Shown one piece after another: positions 31,570-41,238 of a stretch of 64,000 nt of DNA. This stretch comes from Nitrospirillum amazonense (GTDB lineage Bacteria; Pseudomonadota; Alphaproteobacteria; Azospirillales; Azospirillaceae). Below the pieces are notes generated by a model. It was not told where the DNA came from. It ran no database searches and was given only the letters and a program-made list of their open reading frames with translations. Both the position numbers and the translations under genes were made by a program. The stretch is taken from NCBI RefSeq assembly GCF_007828045.1, contig NZ_VITN01000004.1, forward strand, positions 310,001 through 374,000. Reading direction: 5' to 3'. Each line of letters begins with the position of its first letter. Position 1 is the first letter of the stretch.

Positions 31570-33798
31570 TCAGGCTGCGGCCAGGTATCGGGCCACCAGG
31601 TCATCCACCGCCTGGGCGGCGTCATCGGTCAGGCGGAACTGGACGCGCGTGGTGTCGCCCTCCCGGGCGGTGACGCGTCCCCGGAACCGGCGGCCATCCA
31701 GGTCGATCTCGACCTCATGGCCGGCGCCGCCGATGGCGGGGCCGATCACGGCGCAGCCACCCCGGCCGATATTGACCAGGCGATGCGTCGCGGGACCGGA
31801 AAGGGCGGCCCCCGGCGCCCCCACGCGGGCCGGCAGATCGATGTCGTGGCGGTCGAACTGGCGGCGATCCTCGGCCGTCTGCATGGCGACCAGGAAATGT
31901 TCCACGTCGGTGCGCAGCTGCTCCGACTGCCGCGACAGCTCGTTGGCCGCGACCAGCAATTGCCCCGAGGCTTCCTTGGTGAATTCCGCGCTGTCCCGCA
32001 CCAGGGTCAGGGATTCCGTCACCTCCTGCGTGCGGGCGGCGGCCTCCGCCACGTTGCGGCTGATTTCGCTGGTCGCGGCGCTCTGCTGGCTGACGGCGGC
32101 GGCGATGGCGCCGGAATTGCCGTCGACCACGCCGATGGTGGTGGCGATGCGGTTGATGATGCCGATGGCGTTGTCCGCCGCGGCCTTCACGCCGCCGACC
32201 CGCGCCTGGATGTCCTCCGTCGCCTGCGCCGTCTGGTTGGCCAGGCTCTTGACCTCGGTCGCCACCACGGCGAATCCCTTGCCAGCCTCGCCGGCGCGCG
32301 CCGCCTCGATGGTGGCGTTCAGCGCCAGCAGGTTGGTTTGCGCGGCGATGGTCTGGATGAAGCGCACCACCTCGTTCACGCTCTCGGCCACGGTGGCCAG
32401 TTCATCCACCACGGTGCGGGCGTGGTCCGCCTCCTGCACCGCCGTCTTGGTGGTGGCGGCCGTCTGTTCCGCCTGCGCGCCGATCTCGTTGCTGCTGGCG
32501 GCCAGCTGCTCCGTCGCCGCCGCCACCGTCTGGGTGTTGGCCGTGGCGCGGGCGGCGCTGTCGTCGGCGGCCTGGGTGCGGGCGGCGGTGTTATCGGCCT
32601 GGCTGGCCAATGAGCCGGCGGTGGCCTCCAGTTCCGTGGCGGCGGCGGCCATGCCACGCAACTCGGCGCTGATGGCCAGCTGGAAATCCTTGGTCAGGGT
32701 TTCCAGCGCCTGCTGGCGGCGCAGCCGCTTTTCCTGTTCCAAGGTTTGGGCCGCTTCCAGCGCGTGGGTGCGCTGGGCGTTTTCCTTGAAGACGACCAGG
32801 GCGCGGGCCATGGCGCCGACCTCATCCCCGTTGTCGGCGTGGGCGATGCTGGTGTCCAGGCGGCCTTGCGCCAGGCCTGACATGGCGCCGGTGAGGTCGC
32901 TCAGCGGCGTGATGACGAAGCGCCGCACCACCAGGTAGACCGCGCCGCCGGCGACCGCGAACAGCGCCAGCGAGATCAGCAGCACGCGCAGCTGCGTCGC
33001 CTTGAAGCCGCTGATCCGCGCGTTCAGCAGGCGTTCCAGGTCGGCCGACGCGGCCGTGTAGAGGGCGTCCTGCGTCTTCAGCGCCGACAGCGTTTCCGCG
33101 TCGGCGACGCTGCCCTTCTCGGCGCCGGCGGTCAGCGCGCCGGCGGCTTTCTGCAGGGCGGCGACCGGCGCCTCCAGAGCCTTCTTCACGCTGCCGTCGG
33201 CATTGCCGCCGTAAGCCGATGTGGCGGAGGAATCGACGCCGGACAGCAGGGCCTTGACCCCGCCCAGGGCGACGAACAGGTCGACCTTGTTGTCCCCCGC
33301 CTGATGCGTCACCGCCCGCAAGCCCGTGGTCTGGTCCTGCAGGTCGGGCAGTTTGACCAGGACGATGTCCATGACATAGAAGCTGTCCAGGTCCGGATCC
33401 AGGATCAGGTTGGACTTGTCGCCGATCTGGGCGATCAGCGCGCGCAAGGCCGCGCGGGTGGCGGGGCTGCTACCCCCGTCCTTCTTGCCCAGGGCGGCCA
33501 CCAGGTCGTCCGCCTTGGCGGCGCTCTCCATTTCCTGGCCCCAGGCGGCCTGCAACTGGCGCACCGTGGCGGCGCTGCCGGCCGCATCCACCGCGGCCCC
33601 GCCCGTTTCCGCGGTGGCCAGCCGGGTTTGGATGGTCTGCAAGCCCCTGAGGTAGGCTGTGCCGGCCAACTCCTTGGCCGCGAAATCGATGGATATCTGC
33701 TGCTGGGCGATCAAGGCGTACAGCAGGTAGCCCACGGGAATCAGGAAAAGCAGGACGGCCAGGCCCAGCTTGTGGGCGATTTTGAGGGACTGGAGCAT
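31570..33798 (-). CDS. Methyl-accepting chemotaxis protein with C-terminal PilZ domain
   Basis: A 742-residue chemoreceptor. TM1 (about 12-32), a roughly 250-residue helical periplasmic sensor, TM2 (about 285-308), HAMP, then a cytoplasmic signalling domain with the hairpin tip around [16 protein letters not shown]. The last 95 residues form a PilZ domain: RRQFDRHD gives the RxxxR c-di-GMP element and NIGRGG the second motif (Asn-x-Gly in place of the usual D/NxSxxG). This suggests c-di-GMP input to taxis (inference). ATG 33798 gives a clean TM1; a longer frame upstream was rejected. No other che genes are nearby. Confidence 0.9.
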   Translation of the reverse strand: MLQSLKIAHKLGLAVLLFLIPVGYLLYALIAQQQISIDFAAKELAGTAYLRGLQTIQTRLATAETGGAAVDAAGSAATVRQLQAAWGQEMESAAKADDLVAALGKKDGGSSPATRAALRALIAQIGDKSNLILDPDLDSFYVMDIVLVKLPDLQDQTTGLRAVTHQAGDNKVDLFVALGGVKALLSGVDSSATSAYGGNADGSVKKALEAPVAALQKAAGALTAGAEKGSVADAETLSALKTQDALYTAASADLERLLNARISGFKATQLRVLLISLALFAVAGGAVYLVVRRFVITPLSDLTGAMSGLAQGRLDTSIAHADNGDEVGAMARALVVFKENAQRTHALEAAQTLEQEKRLRRQQALETLTKDFQLAISAELRGMAAAATELEATAGSLASQADNTAARTQAADDSAARATANTQTVAAATEQLAASSNEIGAQAEQTAATTKTAVQEADHARTVVDELATVAESVNEVVRFIQTIAAQTNLLALNATIEAARAGEAGKGFAVVATEVKSLANQTAQATEDIQARVGGVKAAADNAIGIINRIATTIGVVDGNSGAIAAAVSQQSAATSEISRNVAEAAARTQEVTESLTLVRDSAEFTKEASGQLLVAANELSRQSEQLRTDVEHFLVAMQTAEDRRQFDRHDIDLPARVGAPGAALSGPATHRLVNIGRGGCAVIGPAIGGAGHEVEIDLDGRRFRGRVTAREGDTTRVQFRLTDDAAQAVDDLVARYLAAA

Positions 33799-34057
33799 CG
33801 TGACAATCCTGTTACGGAAAGGGTTAGGCCGTAGGTAATGGGCAACCGGTTGATGATGTCTTAATTTTCGCGCCGAATTTCCATGCTTATTCACCATTGA
33901 AAATAAAATACCGGTTCTTCCGTCGCAACTTTTAGTGGGTTAATCGTAGCGGCGGCGGGGGCGGCCTTGACAGGCGCCGGGCTGCATCGTCGCCCAAGCC
34001 GGTTGCGTTTTCACGCGATTCCGGCCATGAAAACCCCTCACTCCATGATTGGACTTG

Positions 34058-35524
34058 ATGGCGAAGACGATGGCTTATCGGATTGCAGGCGAGACGGGCG
34101 AATGGGAAGTGGTGATCGGGCTGGAGGTCCATGCCCAGGTCGTCTCCAATGCCAAGCTGTTCAGCGGGGCGGCGACCGCCTTCGGCGCCGCGCCCAATAG
34201 CCAAGTCAGCTTCGTGGACGCGGGCTTCCCCGGCATGCTGCCGGTGATCAACGAGGTCTGCGTGGAGCAGGCGGTGCGCACGGGCCTGGGCCTGAAGGCG
34301 CAGATCAACCTGCGCTCGGTCTTCGACCGCAAGAACTACTTCTATGCCGACCTGCCCTCCGGCTACCAGATCAGCCAGTTCCAGCAGCCCATCGTCGGCC
34401 ATGGCACCATCGTGCTGGATCTCGCGGACGGCTCCACCCGCGAGGTGGGAATCACGCGCCTGCATCTGGAGATGGACGCGGGCAAAAGCCTGCACGACCA
34501 GAACCCGACCAAGACCTACATCGACCTGAACCGGTCGGGCGTGGCCCTGATGGAAATCGTGTCTGAACCCGACATGCGCACGCCGGAGGAGGCCGCCGCC
34601 TATCTGCGCAAGCTGCGCACCATCCTGCGCTATCTCGGCACCTGCGACGGCAACATGGAGGAAGGCTCCATGCGCTGCGACATCAACGTGTCGGTGCGCA
34701 AGCCGGGGGCGGAGTACGGCACCCGGACGGAGACGAAGAACGTCAACTCCATCCGCTATGTCCAGCAGGCCATCGAGTATGAGGCCCAGCGCCAGGTGGC
34801 GCTGATCGAGGACGGCGGCGTGGTCGTCCAGGAAACCCGCCTGTGGGATCCGAACAAGGGTGAGACGCGGTCCATGCGCTCCAAGGAAGATGCGCACGAC
34901 TACCGCTACTTCCCCGACCCGGACCTGCTGCCCCTGGACCTGGACGCCGCCTGGGTCGAGGAGATCAAGCGCAGCCTCCCGGAACTGCCGGATGAGAAGA
35001 AGGCCCGCTTCATGGCCGACTACAAGCTGCCGGTCTATGACGCCGGCGTGCTGGTGGCCGAACGGTCGCGCGCCGACTTCTATGAAGAGGTGGCCCGGGG
35101 CCGCGATCCCAAGATGGCGGCCAACTTCGTGATCGGCGACCTGCTGGGCGCGCTGAACAAGACGGGTGCCGACATTGACAGCTCGCCCATCAGCGCCGCG
35201 GCGCTGGGCGGCCTGATCGACCTGATCGCGGACAACACCATCTCCGGCCGCATCGCCAAGGAGGTGTTCGCCGACATGCTGGAGACGGGCAAGCCCGCCG
35301 CCCAGATCGTGGAGGAGAAGGGCCTGCGCCAGGTGACCGACACCGGCGCCATCGACCAGGCCATCGCGGCCGTGATGGCGGCCAACGCCGACAAGGTGGC
35401 GGAGTTCCGCAGCGGCAAGGACAAGCTGTTCGGCTTCTTCGTGGGCCAGGTCATGAAGGCCACCCAGGGCAAGGCGAATCCCGCCCTGGTGAACGAGATC
35501 CTGGCCGCCAAGCTGAAAGGCTGA
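34058..35524 (+). CDS. gatB: Asp-tRNA(Asn)/Glu-tRNA(Gln) amidotransferase subunit B
   Basis: A 488-residue GatB, the kinase/tRNA-binding subunit of the GatCAB complex that converts mischarged Asp-tRNA(Asn) and Glu-tRNA(Gln). The catalytic cradle has [10 protein letters not shown] at the N-terminus and [24 protein letters not shown] and [15 protein letters not shown] further on. The tail is the GatB/YqeY helical domain (about 340-485), ending [15 protein letters not shown]. Start codons in line are TTG 34049, ATG 34058 and ATG 34070. gatC and gatA are not adjacent here, although the three often cluster. Confidence 0.97.
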   Translation: MAKTMAYRIAGETGEWEVVIGLEVHAQVVSNAKLFSGAATAFGAAPNSQVSFVDAGFPGMLPVINEVCVEQAVRTGLGLKAQINLRSVFDRKNYFYADLPSGYQISQFQQPIVGHGTIVLDLADGSTREVGITRLHLEMDAGKSLHDQNPTKTYIDLNRSGVALMEIVSEPDMRTPEEAAAYLRKLRTILRYLGTCDGNMEEGSMRCDINVSVRKPGAEYGTRTETKNVNSIRYVQQAIEYEAQRQVALIEDGGVVVQETRLWDPNKGETRSMRSKEDAHDYRYFPDPDLLPLDLDAAWVEEIKRSLPELPDEKKARFMADYKLPVYDAGVLVAERSRADFYEEVARGRDPKMAANFVIGDLLGALNKTGADIDSSPISAAALGGLIDLIADNTISGRIAKEVFADMLETGKPAAQIVEEKGLRQVTDTGAIDQAIAAVMAANADKVAEFRSGKDKLFGFFVGQVMKATQGKANPALVNEILAAKLKG

Positions 35525-35677
35525 AATCCGCAGGCTTAAGGTTAGGACCGGGCCCTTGCGCCTTGGTCCGGCAGGAAAAAATGGCGCGCCACCCGGCGTT
35601 TTCCCGGGGGCGGCATGGGCAGGGGGGCCGGTTGGTCCCCCTTTTCATTTTCCGACGATTTTTCCTCACCGTTATCG

Positions 35678-35706
35678 TTGACAAGGGGGCCGCCGCCCGA
35701 GTACAT
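35678..35706 (+). promoter_or_regulatory. Probable promoter of tRNA-Ser
   Basis: TTGACA (35678-35683), 17-bp spacer, then GTACAT (35701-35706). The -35 is exact and the -10 is weak. It lies 29 bp before the mature tRNA 5' end. Confidence 0.5.
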
Positions 35707-35735
35707 ACGCGAACCGCCGACGACAGTCGGCGGAC

Positions 35736-35827
35736 GGAGGGGTGGCCGAGTGGCTGAAGGCAACGGTTTGCTAAACCGTCGTACCGGGAAACTGGTACCG
35801 TGGGTTCGAATCCCATCCCCTCCGCCA
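35736..35827 (+). tRNA. tRNA-Ser, anticodon GCT
   Basis: A 92-nt cloverleaf. Acceptor arm GGAGGGG pairs with CCCCTCC before G and an encoded CCA. The D arm is TGGCCGAGTGG; the anticodon stem-loop ACGGTTTGCTAAACCGT has anticodon GCT, decoding AGC and AGT. A long variable arm (typical class II tRNA-Ser) and TTCGAATC in the T arm complete it. It is followed by a hairpin terminator. Confidence 0.97.
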
Positions 35828-35863
35828 TCACTTGCCCAGGCCACGTCATGGGCTAAGTGAACG

Positions 35864-35892
35864 GACAAGCCGCCCCTCGGGGCGGCTTTGTC
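35864..35892 (+). terminator. Hairpin terminator after tRNA-Ser
   Basis: A stem of GACAAGCCGCCCC and GGGGCGGCTTTGTC around a TC loop, with one bulged T. It lies 36 bp downstream of the tRNA and ends in a T-rich stretch (TCGTTTC). It also separates the tRNA from the convergent DUF4180 gene. Confidence 0.65.
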
Positions 35893-35927
35893 GTTTCTGG
35901 TTCCGGGCACGTAACGATGCCGGCCAT

Positions 35928-36293
35928 TCAAGGCGCCAGCCGCCGTTCCAGGGCCGCCAGATCATCCACGAACCATACGACCTCGCCCCGGTTGGCCTCT
36001 TGGATGAAATCGCGCAGGGCCCCGCTGCCGGCCATCCAGGCGCTGACGTCGCCCACGATGACGGGGAGCAGCTGGTAGTTGGCGAACTTCTGAATGATGG
36101 CCCCGGCCTGGCCCGTGGCCAGGGCCAGGAAGCCGGCGCCCAAGCGGCCGAGGGGGATGGCCACCACCCGGGCGCCATGCTCCCACGCCAAGCCGATCAG
36201 GGGCACGGCGTCCTGGTCGCCGGTCAGCAGCGGCCCCTCCGCCGCGCAGACCAGCACACGCGTGCCCTGGAGGTCCTGGGGAAGATCGCTCAT
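35928..36293 (-). CDS. DUF4180 domain protein
   Basis: A 121-residue cytosolic protein. The segment IIQKFANYQLLPVIVGDVS followed by LRDFIQEANRGEVVWFV is the signature region of DUF4180, a small alpha/beta family (STAS-like fold) of unknown function. ATG 36293 begins the conserved part; an open frame reaches 36446 through a tandem duplication and is unlikely to be translated. It is a single gene facing the tRNA. Confidence 0.83.
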   Translation of the reverse strand: MSDLPQDLQGTRVLVCAAEGPLLTGDQDAVPLIGLAWEHGARVVAIPLGRLGAGFLALATGQAGAIIQKFANYQLLPVIVGDVSAWMAGSGALRDFIQEANRGEVVWFVDDLAALERRLAP

Positions 36294-36311
36294 GAGGTGG
36301 GGCTCCTGAAT

Positions 36312-36347
36312 GAAGCAATGCCGTTGTGCGAAGCAATGCCGTTGCGC
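36312..36347. repeat. Tandem duplication of an 18-bp unit
   Basis: GAAGCAATGCCGTTGTGC (36312-36329) is followed directly by the same unit with one T-to-C change (36330-36347). It lies 19 bp upstream of the DUF4180 start codon and so in its leader or promoter. Confidence 0.85.
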
Positions 36348-36532
36348 GGCCATTGTAGCACCGGCGGGGCTTTCGGGAGTGACGGCCGCCGGTCCGTCCG
36401 CTACCTTCCCCGCGGCGGCATGCCGGCGCCCTGATCCACCGGCCAAGCGATAGGCACACCCACGCTACCGCGCCCGCGCCACCTCGGCGTCCCCGGGTGT
36501 CGGCGGTTCATACCCAGAGATTGAGGTTCCTG

Positions 36533-36844
36533 ATGAACAGTTCGGCCGATGAAGAGTTCGTTTACGACGAAGCCAGCGGCGAATGGATTCCGGCCAGCCA
36601 GGCGGCGGCGACCGCGGCGGCCACCGCCATTGTCGAGGTGCGGGATTCCGTGGGCAACCTGCTGTCCGACGGCGACAGCGTTACCTTGATCAAGGACCTG
36701 AAGGTGAAAGGCGCCAACCAGGTGCTGAAGCGCGGCACGGTCATACGGTCCATCCGCCTGACCGGCGACGCGCAGGAGATCGATTGCCGCCACGACACCA
36801 TCAAGGGCCTCGTGTTGCGGGCGGAGTTCGTGAAGAAAGGGTAG
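36533..36844 (+). CDS. PhnA/YjdM-type C-terminal domain protein lacking the zinc ribbon
   Basis: A 103-residue protein whose second half (NLLSDGDSVTLIKDLKVKG to the end, EFVKKG) is a clear match to the C-terminal SH3-like domain of PhnA/YjdM. E. coli YjdM has a four-cysteine zinc ribbon at its N-terminus; here that part is replaced by about 35 residues with no Cys (EEFVYDEASGEWIPASQ then Ala/Thr-rich). Despite the name, YjdM has no proven role in phosphonate use. ATG 36533 was chosen; a frame from 36497 exists. Convergent with the XRE regulator across a shared terminator. Confidence 0.85.
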   Translation: MNSSADEEFVYDEASGEWIPASQAAATAAATAIVEVRDSVGNLLSDGDSVTLIKDLKVKGANQVLKRGTVIRSIRLTGDAQEIDCRHDTIKGLVLRAEFVKKG

Positions 36845-36853
36845 GGCGGCCCG

Positions 36854-36898
36854 AATGAAAAAGGGCCCGGAAGGTTTCCCCTCCCGAGCCCTTTTCAT
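36854..36898. terminator. Bidirectional terminator
   Basis: An inverted repeat, ATGAAAAAGGGCCCGG and CCGAGCCCTTTTCAT, with an A/T run on each side. It sits between the convergent PhnA-like gene (ends 36844) and XRE gene (ends 36919), so it can serve both. Confidence 0.75.
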
Positions 36899-36918
36899 TG
36901 GTCTCGCTCCGCGTCCGC

Positions 36919-37512
36919 TTACGGCGGCGTGAGGGTCGACTTGCCGCGCTTCGGGGCCTTGGTCGCCTTGTACATGTCGGCGGGGTCCCACACGGCGCCG
37001 CGGCGGCGGCGGGCGGGCTTGGCGTCGCCGCCGGTGTCTTCCACACCGTCGCCGGAGGCAGCGGTGGAGACCGCGGCCGGCGCGGTTTCAGTACCGTCAT
37101 CGTCATGCGACACGGCGCGCAGCAGGCCGGCGACGCAGTCGGCGATGTCCGCTGGGGCGTTACGCCAGGCGCGCAGCAGGTCCAGGTCGCGGCGCGACAG
37201 GAGCGGCGAGCCCTCGTCCGGTGCGCTGAAGGTGGTGGGGGCCGGGCGATCGGCGCCACTCTCCAGGTCGTCGAAGAAGAAGGTCAGCGGCACGTCCAGG
37301 ATTTCGGCCAGGCGATACAGCTTGCCCACCGAGACGCGGTTGGAACCCCGCTCGTATTTCTGCACCTGCTGGAAGGTGATGCCTAAGGCGCGGGCCAGAT
37401 CCGACTGGCTCATCCCCAAAAGACCGCGGCGCAAACGGATGCGGCTGGCGACGTGGTTCTCAATCTTGCCTTCAAGTTCGGCAACAACCGTGTTCTTAGT
37501 CCTACGGGGCAT
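36919..37512 (-). CDS. XRE-family helix-turn-helix regulator
   Basis: A 197-residue DNA-binding protein. The HTH (about 22-78) contains MSQSDLARALGITFQQVQKYERG, a typical Cro/CI-type motif. The rest is low-complexity with a basic cluster (ARRRRGAVWDP) and a Thr/Lys-rich tail, with no peptidase or cupin effector domain. ATG 37512 is chosen over 37542. A 5+5 bp inverted repeat lies 60 bp upstream and may be an autoregulatory site. The regulon is unknown. Confidence 0.85.
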   Translation of the reverse strand: MPRRTKNTVVAELEGKIENHVASRIRLRRGLLGMSQSDLARALGITFQQVQKYERGSNRVSVGKLYRLAEILDVPLTFFFDDLESGADRPAPTTFSAPDEGSPLLSRRDLDLLRAWRNAPADIADCVAGLLRAVSHDDDGTETAPAAVSTAASGDGVEDTGGDAKPARRRRGAVWDPADMYKATKAPKRGKSTLTPP

Positions 37513-37868
37513 GGGCACTACTCCAAGTCGATGACGCGCCATCTGAGTTCATCGGATGGGAAGACAGCATAACCTACTAAGGTAGGAAGCCTGAATTGGG
37601 GCGAGAGTATGAAGGCGCCTTGGCGCTGACAACTGGCATTGTCTCCCCACACTCAACCTTTCCCCGCTGTTCCTTCTTTAGAGCTGTTTAGCTGATAGAA
37701 TACAATAGTATTCATCTTTTCGGTCCCCGCAACAATCGTGGACACCGGGGAGAGGCAGTGATGCCAGGGGTATCGCGGCCGAAAAGTTCAGGCGCGGACG
37801 GAAATGCGCGCCGACTCGCACCACTGTTCCGTGGACGCCCAAGCCCCGGCGCGTCCTAATCGCGTAGT
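37513..37868. other. Intergenic region upstream of the XRE gene
   Basis: About 356 bp without a supported gene. It holds the XRE promoter region, the inverted repeat at 37573-37586 and a short AT-rich stretch around 37675-37715. No RNA gene was recognised. Confidence 0.5.
37573..37586. promoter_or_regulatory. Inverted repeat, possible XRE operator
   Basis: CCTAC-TAAG-GTAGG, perfect 5-bp arms with a 4-bp centre, 61-74 bp upstream of the XRE start. Size and position suit a Cro/CI-like dimer; the assignment is by position only. Confidence 0.4.
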
Positions 37869-38126
37869 TTAGGGCAGATTGGCGGCTTCCATTCCCGCTG
37901 GCATCCCCGCCGGCGCGGGGACTACGGCGTCCGGCCCGTAAACGGCGAGTTGGGCCTTCAACACATCCAGCAATTCATTGAGGCTGTCGCGGGCGTAATC
38001 ATCGCGCTGGCGCGCCAGCTCAGTCCGCGTCAGCTGGATGAAGGCATCGACCAGACGATGATGAATGACGGCTGCCCGCAGCAGGGCGGCGGGAAGCGGC
38101 TGCGGAGCCAGGGGAACAGAGGCCAT
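37869..38126 (-). CDS. Small hypothetical protein (85 aa)
   Basis: An 85-residue protein, no family recognised. The middle (about 18-62) is predicted helical and charged (HHRLVDAFIQLTRTELARQR), ending in a Pro/Ala/Gly-rich tail. GC-rich third positions and a GGTAGG ribosome site before ATG 38126 support a real gene. It lies on the same strand as, and 136 bp downstream of, the lytic transglycosylase gene. Confidence 0.55.
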   Translation of the reverse strand: MASVPLAPQPLPAALLRAAVIHHRLVDAFIQLTRTELARQRDDYARDSLNELLDVLKAQLAVYGPDAVVPAPAGMPAGMEAANLP

Positions 38127-38261
38127 GGCGCGTACCTACCGGGGACTGGTTACCCGGGTAGGATATGGCGCCCGTCGTTAATCGCAAGTTAACATTGGGC
38201 CTGAGAGTTTCCTCCCTAACCTTTTGCGCGAATTAACCAAAATAGTGTTGCCGATTGGACA

Positions 38262-40205
38262 TCAACCGGCCGTGCCCCGCTTCAAATCGGTGGTCATGGG
38301 CATTTGGCGCCCGCCCATGCGGATGCGGTAGACGTGCAGGTTCTCCAGCACGCGCTGGACATAGTTGCGCGTCTCGTAGAAGGGCAGGGTCTCGATCCAG
38401 TCCACCGGATCCACCGCCTCGATGCGCGGGTCGCCATAGTCGCGCAGCCAGTTGGCCACCCGGCCGGGGCCGGCGTTGTACGCGGCGATGGCCAGGATGT
38501 AGGAGCCGCCGAAGCGGTCCAGCAGATCCTGCAGGAACACGCTGCCCACGCGGATGTTGAAGTCAGGATCGTGGGTCAGCTTGGCGACCGTGTATTTCAT
38601 GCCCTCGCGCCTGGCCAGCTGCTGCGCCGTGGGCGGCATCAGCTGCATCAGGCCCAAGGCGCCGGCGCCGCTGGCCGCGTCCACCTTGAAGCTGCTTTCC
38701 TGACGGATGAGGGCGTGGACCAGTGCCGGCTCCGGCTGGGCCGGCAGGTGGCTGGAGATGATGGGATAGCCCGCGTCGGCCAGCACGATGCCCTTGTTCA
38801 GCGACAGCCGGCTGATGCCCACGCCAAGGTCGCGGCGGTGCATTTCCAGCGCCGCCTTGGCCACCAGCACGAAGTCGTCCGGCGTCTTGGCATCCTGCGA
38901 CAGCTTGCGCAGGAACAGGTCGACGCGGTCGTCGTCCTCGCTAAGAACCTTGTCCAGCAGGCGCGCGGCGCGCGCCAACTCGTTCTTTTCGAACTTGGCG
39001 CGGGCGTCGGCCGAGGGCGTGGGGGCGATGGGGATGGCTTCCGCCTGGCCCAGCTTTTCCTGCGCCATCATGCCGTAGAAGGTGCTGCCGTAGCGGGCGC
39101 CCAGCTCATACCACTGGCGGGCGCGTTCCGGGTTGCCCAGCTTCTCGCAGGCGCGGCCGGCCCAATAGGCCCCGCGCGACTGCCCGACGGGCGAAGACAC
39201 GCCCTCATACAGGCGGGTGAAATGCTCCAGCGCCTGTTCCGGCTTGTTCAGGAACTGCAGCGACAGCCAGCCGGCCAGGAACTCCGCCTGGATGAAGCCC
39301 AGGCCGTCGGTCACGCCATGGTTGGCCGCCAGGCGATAGGCGCGCTGCATCTGCCCCTGGTCCATCAGGTGGCGCGCCAGGATGTGGCGTTCCGTCCACC
39401 AGGCCTCGGGATGGCTTAGGTCTTTCCCGGCGTCCTTGGGCAGATTTTCCACAATCTCCAGCGCGCTTGCGTCCATCTCCTTGCGCCGGCGCCAGCGCAG
39501 CCGCTCATAGGTGATGCCGGGCTCGCTCATCAGCGGGGCGGGCACCTGCTGCAGCAGGCGCTCCACACCCGGGTCCAGGTCGGCCATGGCCAGGCGGGCC
39601 AGGGCCACGGCCTGGTGGCCCGGATCGACGATGGGCAGCATGCGCCGCGCGTCTTCCTCGTCGTTCTCCCACAGCAGGCGGTCCAGGCGGGCCCAATGGT
39701 CGGCGGGGCGCAAGATGGCCACGTACTTGGTGCGGAACGTCCGCTCGTCCACCACGCCGAAGTTGCCCTTGATGTAGCGCTCGCGGATCAGGGCGATGGC
39801 CCTCTCGCTGTCGCCCAGGTTCAGCAGGCTGTCGGCGTAGCGGGTGAAGCCGGTGGTGGTCAGGGGCGGGTGCTTGTCGAACCAGTCGCGCGTCGGCGTG
39901 TCGCCGAAATTGGGCATGCGGATTTCGGCGTTGCGGCGCAGGGCCGCCAGGCCGGGCCAGTCGGGGTTCTTGTCGATGAAGTCCGTCAGATCCTGGAAGC
40001 TGGCGTCGGTGTCGGCGCGGACGAGATCCATCCAGGTCAGGACCTTGTCGGCCAGCGGGTCATGCCCGCGCTCGGCCAGCTTGTGGGCGTCGGCCCACTT
40101 GCCCCTGTCGGCCGCCTTGAAGGCGGCGCGGTAGGTGTTGATATCGCTGGAGGACTGGGCCATGGCCGCCATCGGTGCGCACAGCAGGGAAAGCGGCAGG
40201 ATCAA
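38262..40205 (-). CDS. slt: Soluble lytic murein transglycosylase (Slt70-like)
   Basis: A periplasmic muramidase-like enzyme of about 650 residues that cleaves peptidoglycan with formation of 1,6-anhydromuramic ends. A long helical superhelix precedes a C-terminal SLT domain with the catalytic Glu in LIRQESSFKVDAASGAGALGLMQ and the motifs LMPPTAQQLA and AYNAGPGRVANWL. The start is uncertain. The signal peptide (RRGLAALILPLSLLCAPMAAMA) has no ATG/GTG in frame; the first legal in-frame start is TTG 40205, inside it. Coding-like residues continue to about 40265. A GTG at 40261 in another frame would give a normal signal-peptide lead if a base were gained or lost in the C-runs near 40225-40245. 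Divergent from dapA. Confidence 0.9.
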   Translation of the reverse strand: MILPLSLLCAPMAAMAQSSSDINTYRAAFKAADRGKWADAHKLAERGHDPLADKVLTWMDLVRADTDASFQDLTDFIDKNPDWPGLAALRRNAEIRMPNFGDTPTRDWFDKHPPLTTTGFTRYADSLLNLGDSERAIALIRERYIKGNFGVVDERTFRTKYVAILRPADHWARLDRLLWENDEEDARRMLPIVDPGHQAVALARLAMADLDPGVERLLQQVPAPLMSEPGITYERLRWRRRKEMDASALEIVENLPKDAGKDLSHPEAWWTERHILARHLMDQGQMQRAYRLAANHGVTDGLGFIQAEFLAGWLSLQFLNKPEQALEHFTRLYEGVSSPVGQSRGAYWAGRACEKLGNPERARQWYELGARYGSTFYGMMAQEKLGQAEAIPIAPTPSADARAKFEKNELARAARLLDKVLSEDDDRVDLFLRKLSQDAKTPDDFVLVAKAALEMHRRDLGVGISRLSLNKGIVLADAGYPIISSHLPAQPEPALVHALIRQESSFKVDAASGAGALGLMQLMPPTAQQLARREGMKYTVAKLTHDPDFNIRVGSVFLQDLLDRFGGSYILAIAAYNAGPGRVANWLRDYGDPRIEAVDPVDWIETLPFYETRNYVQRVLENLHVYRIRMGGRQMPMTTDLKRGTAG

Positions 40206-40322
40206 GGCCGCCAGCCCCCGCCGGAACGGGGGCCAGGGGGCCTTTTCTCGTCGCTTGTCACCCAGGTGCCGGGCCGCTAAGGTTCGCGCCTTTCGGGTCG
40301 AATGCCCACGGAGATTGCAGAG

Positions 40323-41216
40323 ATGACCACCGCCACGCCCGCCCTCGCCGGTTCCCTCGTCGCCCTGATCACGCCGTTCGCCGACGGTAAAGTGGACGAG
40401 CGCGCTTTCCAGGCCCTGGTGGACTGGCAAGTGAAAGAGGGCACGCACGGCCTGGTCCCCTGCGGCACCACCGGCGAGTCGCCAACGCTGAGCCATGAGG
40501 AGCACCGCCGCCTGGTCGAGTTGTGTGTCGAGGTGGCGGACCGCCGCGTCCCCGTGGTCGCCGGCACCGGCAGCAACTCCACCGCCGAGGCCATCAGCCT
40601 GACCAGGCACGCCAAGGCCGTGGGCGCCGACGCCGCCCTGGTGGTGACGCCTTACTACAACAAGCCGACGCAAGAAGGTCTCTACCAGCATTTCAAAGCC
40701 ATCCATGATGCGGCCGACCTGCCCATCATCATTTATAACATTCCCGGCCGCAGCGTGATCGACATGTCGATCGCCACCATGGCCCGCCTCGCGGCGTTGC
40801 CTAACATCGTTGGCGTGAAGGACGCCACCGCTGATTTGGTGCGGCCGTTGCGCACACGGGTCGAGTTGGGCGCCGACTTCATCCAGCTGTCGGGTGAGGA
40901 CGCCACCGCCACGGCCTTTCTGGCGCAGGGCGGCGTCGGCTGCATCTCCGTCACGGCCAACGTGGCGCCGCGCCTATGCGCCGAGATGCAGAACGCCTGG
41001 GTGCGCGGCGACTTGGCGGAAATGGCCCGCATCCGCGACCTGCTGATGCCGCTGCACCACGCCATGTTCGTGGAGACCAGCCCGGCGCCGGTGAAGTACG
41101 CCGCCAGCCTGCTGGGCCTGTGCCGTCCGGAACTGCGCCTGCCGCTGGTCGAAACCACGCCGGCGACTCAGGAGCTGGTGCGCGCGGCCCTGGTCCACGC
41201 CGGCCTGCTGAGCTGA
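40323..41216 (+). CDS. dapA: 4-hydroxy-tetrahydrodipicolinate synthase
   Basis: A 297-residue TIM-barrel aldolase that condenses pyruvate with aspartate semialdehyde, the first committed step to lysine and diaminopimelate. Visible landmarks: GTTGESPTL near residue 45, Tyr 138 in IIYNIPGRS, Schiff-base Lys 166 in VGVKDAT, and [13 protein letters not shown] 40323 matches the family start; an ATG-like start at 40302 adds seven residues. smpB follows after 22 bp, probably in the same transcript. Confidence 0.96.
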   Translation: MTTATPALAGSLVALITPFADGKVDERAFQALVDWQVKEGTHGLVPCGTTGESPTLSHEEHRRLVELCVEVADRRVPVVAGTGSNSTAEAISLTRHAKAVGADAALVVTPYYNKPTQEGLYQHFKAIHDAADLPIIIYNIPGRSVIDMSIATMARLAALPNIVGVKDATADLVRPLRTRVELGADFIQLSGEDATATAFLAQGGVGCISVTANVAPRLCAEMQNAWVRGDLAEMARIRDLLMPLHHAMFVETSPAPVKYAASLLGLCRPELRLPLVETTPATQELVRAALVHAGLLS

Positions 41217-41238
41217 GGGAAGGGGCCGGATAGCCGCC

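Noticed and set aside
40266-40706. N-terminal extension of the transglycosylase frame over dapA
   Set aside because: It runs antisense through dapA and has no family similarity, so it is not part of the protein.
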